From Eubacteriales bacterium (GTDB lineage Bacteria; Bacillota; Clostridia; Oscillospirales; Butyricicoccaceae), in assembly GCA_030524205.1 (NCBI GenBank), contig JAUNGZ010000002.1, forward strand, positions 1-64,000: a stretch of DNA of 64,000 nucleotides, read 5' to 3'. Below the pieces are notes generated by a model, which was not told where the DNA came from, made no database searches, and saw nothing but the letters and a program-made list of their open reading frames with translations. Below, in pieces: positions 61,572 to 64,000 of this stretch (position 1 is its first letter; every line of letters begins with the position of its first letter). A program made the position numbers and the translations under genes.

Positions 61572-62438
61572 ATGATGAGCGAGAACAAATTGACGACCGT
61601 TTCCGAACTGGAAAACAAGTGCGTGGATATCCGCGAAAACCTGCTGCACTTCATTTACCGCATCGGGATGGGGCATCTCGGCGGCGAGCTGTCCATCGTG
61701 GAGATGGCGGTTGCGCTGTATTACAAGTACCTGAATTTTGACGTGCTGGACCCGCACAAGGAGGGGCGCGACCGTTTTATCCTGTCCAAGGGCCACTGCT
61801 CGGAAACGCTGTATACCATTTTCTCCGAGCAGGGCGCGTATACGCAGGATTACATGGTAGAGCATTTTGAAAATCTGGATCAGTACAAGTTCGGCATGCA
61901 CTCCAACCGCAAAAAGTGCCCGCAGATCGAGGTTTCGGCCGGTTCGCTCGGCCACGGTCTGCCGATTGCGGTCGGCTATGCGCTGGGCGCGCGCTACCGC
62001 AAGGAAAACTACCGCGTGATCGTCATGATCGGCGACGGCGAGTTCGACGAGGGCACCAACTGGGAGGCGCTGATGTCGGGCGGTCACTATCAGCTCAACA
62101 ATTTGGTCTGTATTCTGGACAAGAACGGCTTGCAGATGACCGGCACCACCGAGCATGTAATGGATTTGGGCGACGTTGCCGCCAAGGTCAGCGCTTTCGG
62201 CTGGAACGTCATCAACGTGGAGGACGGAAACGATATGGCGCAGGTCTGCGCGGCGCTCGACCGGCTGCCGGAGCGGGACTGCGAAAAGCGCGCCAAGCCC
62301 ACCTTCATCATCTCCAACACGGTCAAGGGCAAGGGCGTCAGCTTTATGGAAGGCAACCACAAGTGGCACGGCGGCGGCATCGGCGACGAGGATTTAAAGA
62401 CCGCGCTGGCGGACGTTGCAAAAATGAGAAAGGCGTGA
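61572..62438 (+). CDS. Transketolase, N-terminal (TPP-binding) subunit
   Basis: A 288-residue subunit of a split transketolase. The thiamine diphosphate motif GDGEFDEGTNWEA followed by NNLVCILDKN is intact, and the active-site His in GMGHLGGELSIVEMAVALYY and KGHCSETLYTIF is present. The start is one of two adjacent ATGs (61572 or 61575) after AAGG. The C-terminal subunit gene follows six bases after the stop, so the two form a heterodimeric enzyme. Split transketolases in catabolic operons often act on unusual ketoses rather than in the pentose phosphate pathway; the apulose-4-phosphate and sulfofructose transketolases are known precedents. Confidence 0.92.
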   Translation: MMSENKLTTVSELENKCVDIRENLLHFIYRIGMGHLGGELSIVEMAVALYYKYLNFDVLDPHKEGRDRFILSKGHCSETLYTIFSEQGAYTQDYMVEHFENLDQYKFGMHSNRKKCPQIEVSAGSLGHGLPIAVGYALGARYRKENYRVIVMIGDGEFDEGTNWEALMSGGHYQLNNLVCILDKNGLQMTGTTEHVMDLGDVAAKVSAFGWNVINVEDGNDMAQVCAALDRLPERDCEKRAKPTFIISNTVKGKGVSFMEGNHKWHGGGIGDEDLKTALADVAKMRKA

Positions 62439-62444
62439 TCCGGT

Positions 62445-63410
62445 ATGGCAAAGACGACTTACGATTTTGATATGATGCTTTCCAACGCCCGCGAGGCGTA
62501 TGGCGAAGAGCTTTACAAAATGGCAAAAGAGGGAAAGGACTTTGTGTTCACCTTCAGCGATAACGTCGCGCCTTCGTCCTCCGCCGGCAAGCTGCTCAAG
62601 GAGTTCCCCGAGCGCTGCTTTAACTTCGGCATCGCCGAGCCCGATCAGGTCGGCGCGTCGGCCGGTCTGGCGCTGTCCGGCTGCACGGTCTTTTCGCAGG
62701 TGTTCGGCCCCTTCCTGCCGCTGCGCGCGGCCGACCAGATCCACACCGACATCGCGTACAACGACGTAAAGGTGCGTCTGATCGGCACGCACTCGGGCGT
62801 GACCGCGGGCGGCGGCCCGACCCATAACGACATTGCCGATCTTGCGCTTTACCGCGCGATTCCCAATCTGACCGTCGTCGTTCCGGCGGACGCGGACCAG
62901 TGCTGCCGGTTCATCCGCGCCTCGATGGATTACGAGGGCCCGATGATCATCCGCATCGACCGCGCGGGCTCGCCCAACGTGTATGCGGAGGATTACGAGC
63001 TGGTGATCGGCAAGGCGATCGAGACGCTCGAAGGCACGGACGCTTATATCATCTCCTGCGGCTCCAATATTTACGAATGCCTGATGGCGGCAAAGGCCAT
63101 GAAGGAAAAGCACGGCTCGTCCATCGGCGTGCTGGATATGCACACCATTAAGCCGCTGGATGACGAGGCGATTATCCGCGTGGCGGAAAAGACGGGCAAC
63201 GTCGTCACCGTGGAGGATCATTCGATCAACGGCGGCCTTGGCGGCGCGGTGGCCGAGGTGCTGTGCGAGGCCGGCTATCAGGGCAATTTCAAGCGTGTGG
63301 GCATGCCGGATGAGTTCGCCGTGCTGGGTTCGCCCGACGATATTTATCACTATTACGGCATGGACCGCGACGGCATCGTGGAAAAGCTGGAGAAGATGCT
63401 GGGTGTGTAA
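62445..63410 (+). CDS. Transketolase, C-terminal (pyrimidine-binding) subunit
   Basis: A 321-residue partner subunit. FNFGIAEPDQVGASAGLALSG contains the Glu that activates thiamine diphosphate, GTHSGVTAGGGPTHNDIADLALYRAIPNLTVVVPADA is the classic transketolase-C motif, and the final third (EGTDAYIISCGSNIYECLMAAKAMKEKHG onward) is the third domain. It begins six bases after the N-terminal subunit gene and ends 35 bases before the dehydrogenase gene. Together the subunits match one full-length transketolase. Confidence 0.92.
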   Translation: MAKTTYDFDMMLSNAREAYGEELYKMAKEGKDFVFTFSDNVAPSSSAGKLLKEFPERCFNFGIAEPDQVGASAGLALSGCTVFSQVFGPFLPLRAADQIHTDIAYNDVKVRLIGTHSGVTAGGGPTHNDIADLALYRAIPNLTVVVPADADQCCRFIRASMDYEGPMIIRIDRAGSPNVYAEDYELVIGKAIETLEGTDAYIISCGSNIYECLMAAKAMKEKHGSSIGVLDMHTIKPLDDEAIIRVAEKTGNVVTVEDHSINGGLGGAVAEVLCEAGYQGNFKRVGMPDEFAVLGSPDDIYHYYGMDRDGIVEKLEKMLGV

Positions 63411-63445
63411 GCGGACGGTGCAAACGAGAAAGCGAGTGAGAACAG

Positions 63446-64000
63446 ATGATGACACAAGTCATGGGCTGCTGCGGAAAATACGTGCAGGGCTACGGCGTCA
63501 TTCATGACCTGAAGAAATATGTGGACTGGATGGGCGACCGGTTTATGGTCGTTGCCAGCAAAAACCGGATGCGCGACCTGAAGGACACCATCGCCGCGGC
63601 GATGGAAGGCAAGGAGCTGTTTTTCTACGAGTTTGTCGGAGAATGCAGCTGGCCCAACATCGAAAAGCTGATGGCTGCCGCCAAAGAGTGCGGCGCGCAG
63701 ACGCTGATCGGCGTGGGCGGCGGCAAGATCGTAGATTCGGTCAAGGCGGCGGCGTTCAAGTGCGGGCTGCTGAACGAAGTGATCATTCCGACGATTGCGG
63801 CGACCGACGCGTATACCAGCGCGGCCTCCTGCATCTATGACGAAGAGACCCATATGATGACCGAGGCCATCAACTCGCCCAAAAATCCCGATCTGGTTCT
63901 GGCCGATACGGAGATCCTGCTCAAAGCGCCGGTGCGGCAGTTCGTTTCCGGCATGGGCGACGCGCTCTCCACCTATGTGGGCGGTCTGGTGTGCCAGCAG
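63446..64000 (+). CDS. Glycerol dehydrogenase-family (GldA-like) enzyme, 3' end outside the window
   Basis: The first 185 codons of an iron/zinc-containing alcohol dehydrogenase of the GldA type. Visible are the NAD site LIGVGGGKIVDSVKAAA, the family stretch PTIAATDAYTSAASCIY and the start of the metal-binding region FVSGMGDALSTYVGG, which in GldA carries the first zinc Asp. The reading frame is open to the window edge. Members oxidise glycerol, 1,2-diols or hydroxyacetone-type compounds. In this operon it may interconvert a short-chain ketose and polyol produced by the transketolase. Confidence 0.85.
   Translation, partial: MMTQVMGCCGKYVQGYGVIHDLKKYVDWMGDRFMVVASKNRMRDLKDTIAAAMEGKELFFYEFVGECSWPNIEKLMAAAKECGAQTLIGVGGGKIVDSVKAAAFKCGLLNEVIIPTIAATDAYTSAASCIYDEETHMMTEAINSPKNPDLVLADTEILLKAPVRQFVSGMGDALSTYVGGLVCQQ

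Noticed and set aside
1..64000. CRISPR arrays, tRNA and rRNA genes
   Set aside because: No regularly spaced repeats and no cloverleaf or rRNA core sequences were seen on either strand.

Overview
The window reads as a GC-rich genome of a Gram-positive anaerobe, most likely Bacillota, class Clostridia, order Oscillospirales. The grounds are strong GGAGG-type ribosome sites, SLH-anchored surface proteins, dockerin and cohesin-like modules, a type I cyclic-di-GMP riboswitch, and many small catabolic operons with RbsABC-type or GPH-type sugar importers. This assignment is an inference from gene content; no rRNA or marker gene is present.

Region 1 (1-4171) holds a Gfo/Idh/MocA oxidoreductase, a small conserved protein, a TIM-barrel isomerase/epimerase and a divergent AraC regulator, separated by intergenic DNA unusually rich in perfect hairpins. 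Region 2 (4278-21453) looks like one LacI-controlled regulon. A leftward ABC importer (lipoprotein, permease, ATPase, second permease) faces a rightward lactonase-nitroreductase-dehydrogenase operon. Then come lacI and a second rightward operon: epimerase, second lactonase, complete RbsABC-type importer, polyol-type dehydrogenase, RpiB-like isomerase and AroE-like dehydrogenase. Matching TGTAA-CG-TTACA-type operators lie at the promoters. The substrate is unknown; a sugar, polyol or sugar acid passing through a lactone is the simplest reading.

Region 3 (21587-27472, minus strand) is a small glycan module: an AraC regulator fused to a GH39-like domain, a GPH-family symporter and a two-domain esterase.

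Region 4 (27615-57686) is the most interesting part. A tyrosine recombinase lies in a 1.54-kb segment bounded by perfect 25-bp inverted repeats that look like recombinase core sites, so the segment can probably invert. A good sigma-A-like promoter near its left end points outward to the left, toward a terminator. Inversion would point it at a c-di-GMP-I riboswitch with its own terminator, followed by a 28-kb operon of seven exported proteins and a small HTH protein. The exported proteins carry CotH kinase, metallopeptidase, cohesin-like, dockerin, Ig-like, InlB-like and SLH modules. This resembles a phase-variable, c-di-GMP-gated, cellulosome-style surface complex with no glycoside hydrolase in it. 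Two stretches inside this operon, each spanning a gene junction, are visibly AT-richer and suggest module exchange.

Region 5 (58093-64000) is another catabolic operon: epimerase, GPH symporter, zinc dehydrogenase, two-subunit transketolase and a glycerol-dehydrogenase-family enzyme cut by the window end.

No tRNA, rRNA or CRISPR array was seen. All function calls come from reading motifs by eye; no database search was run.
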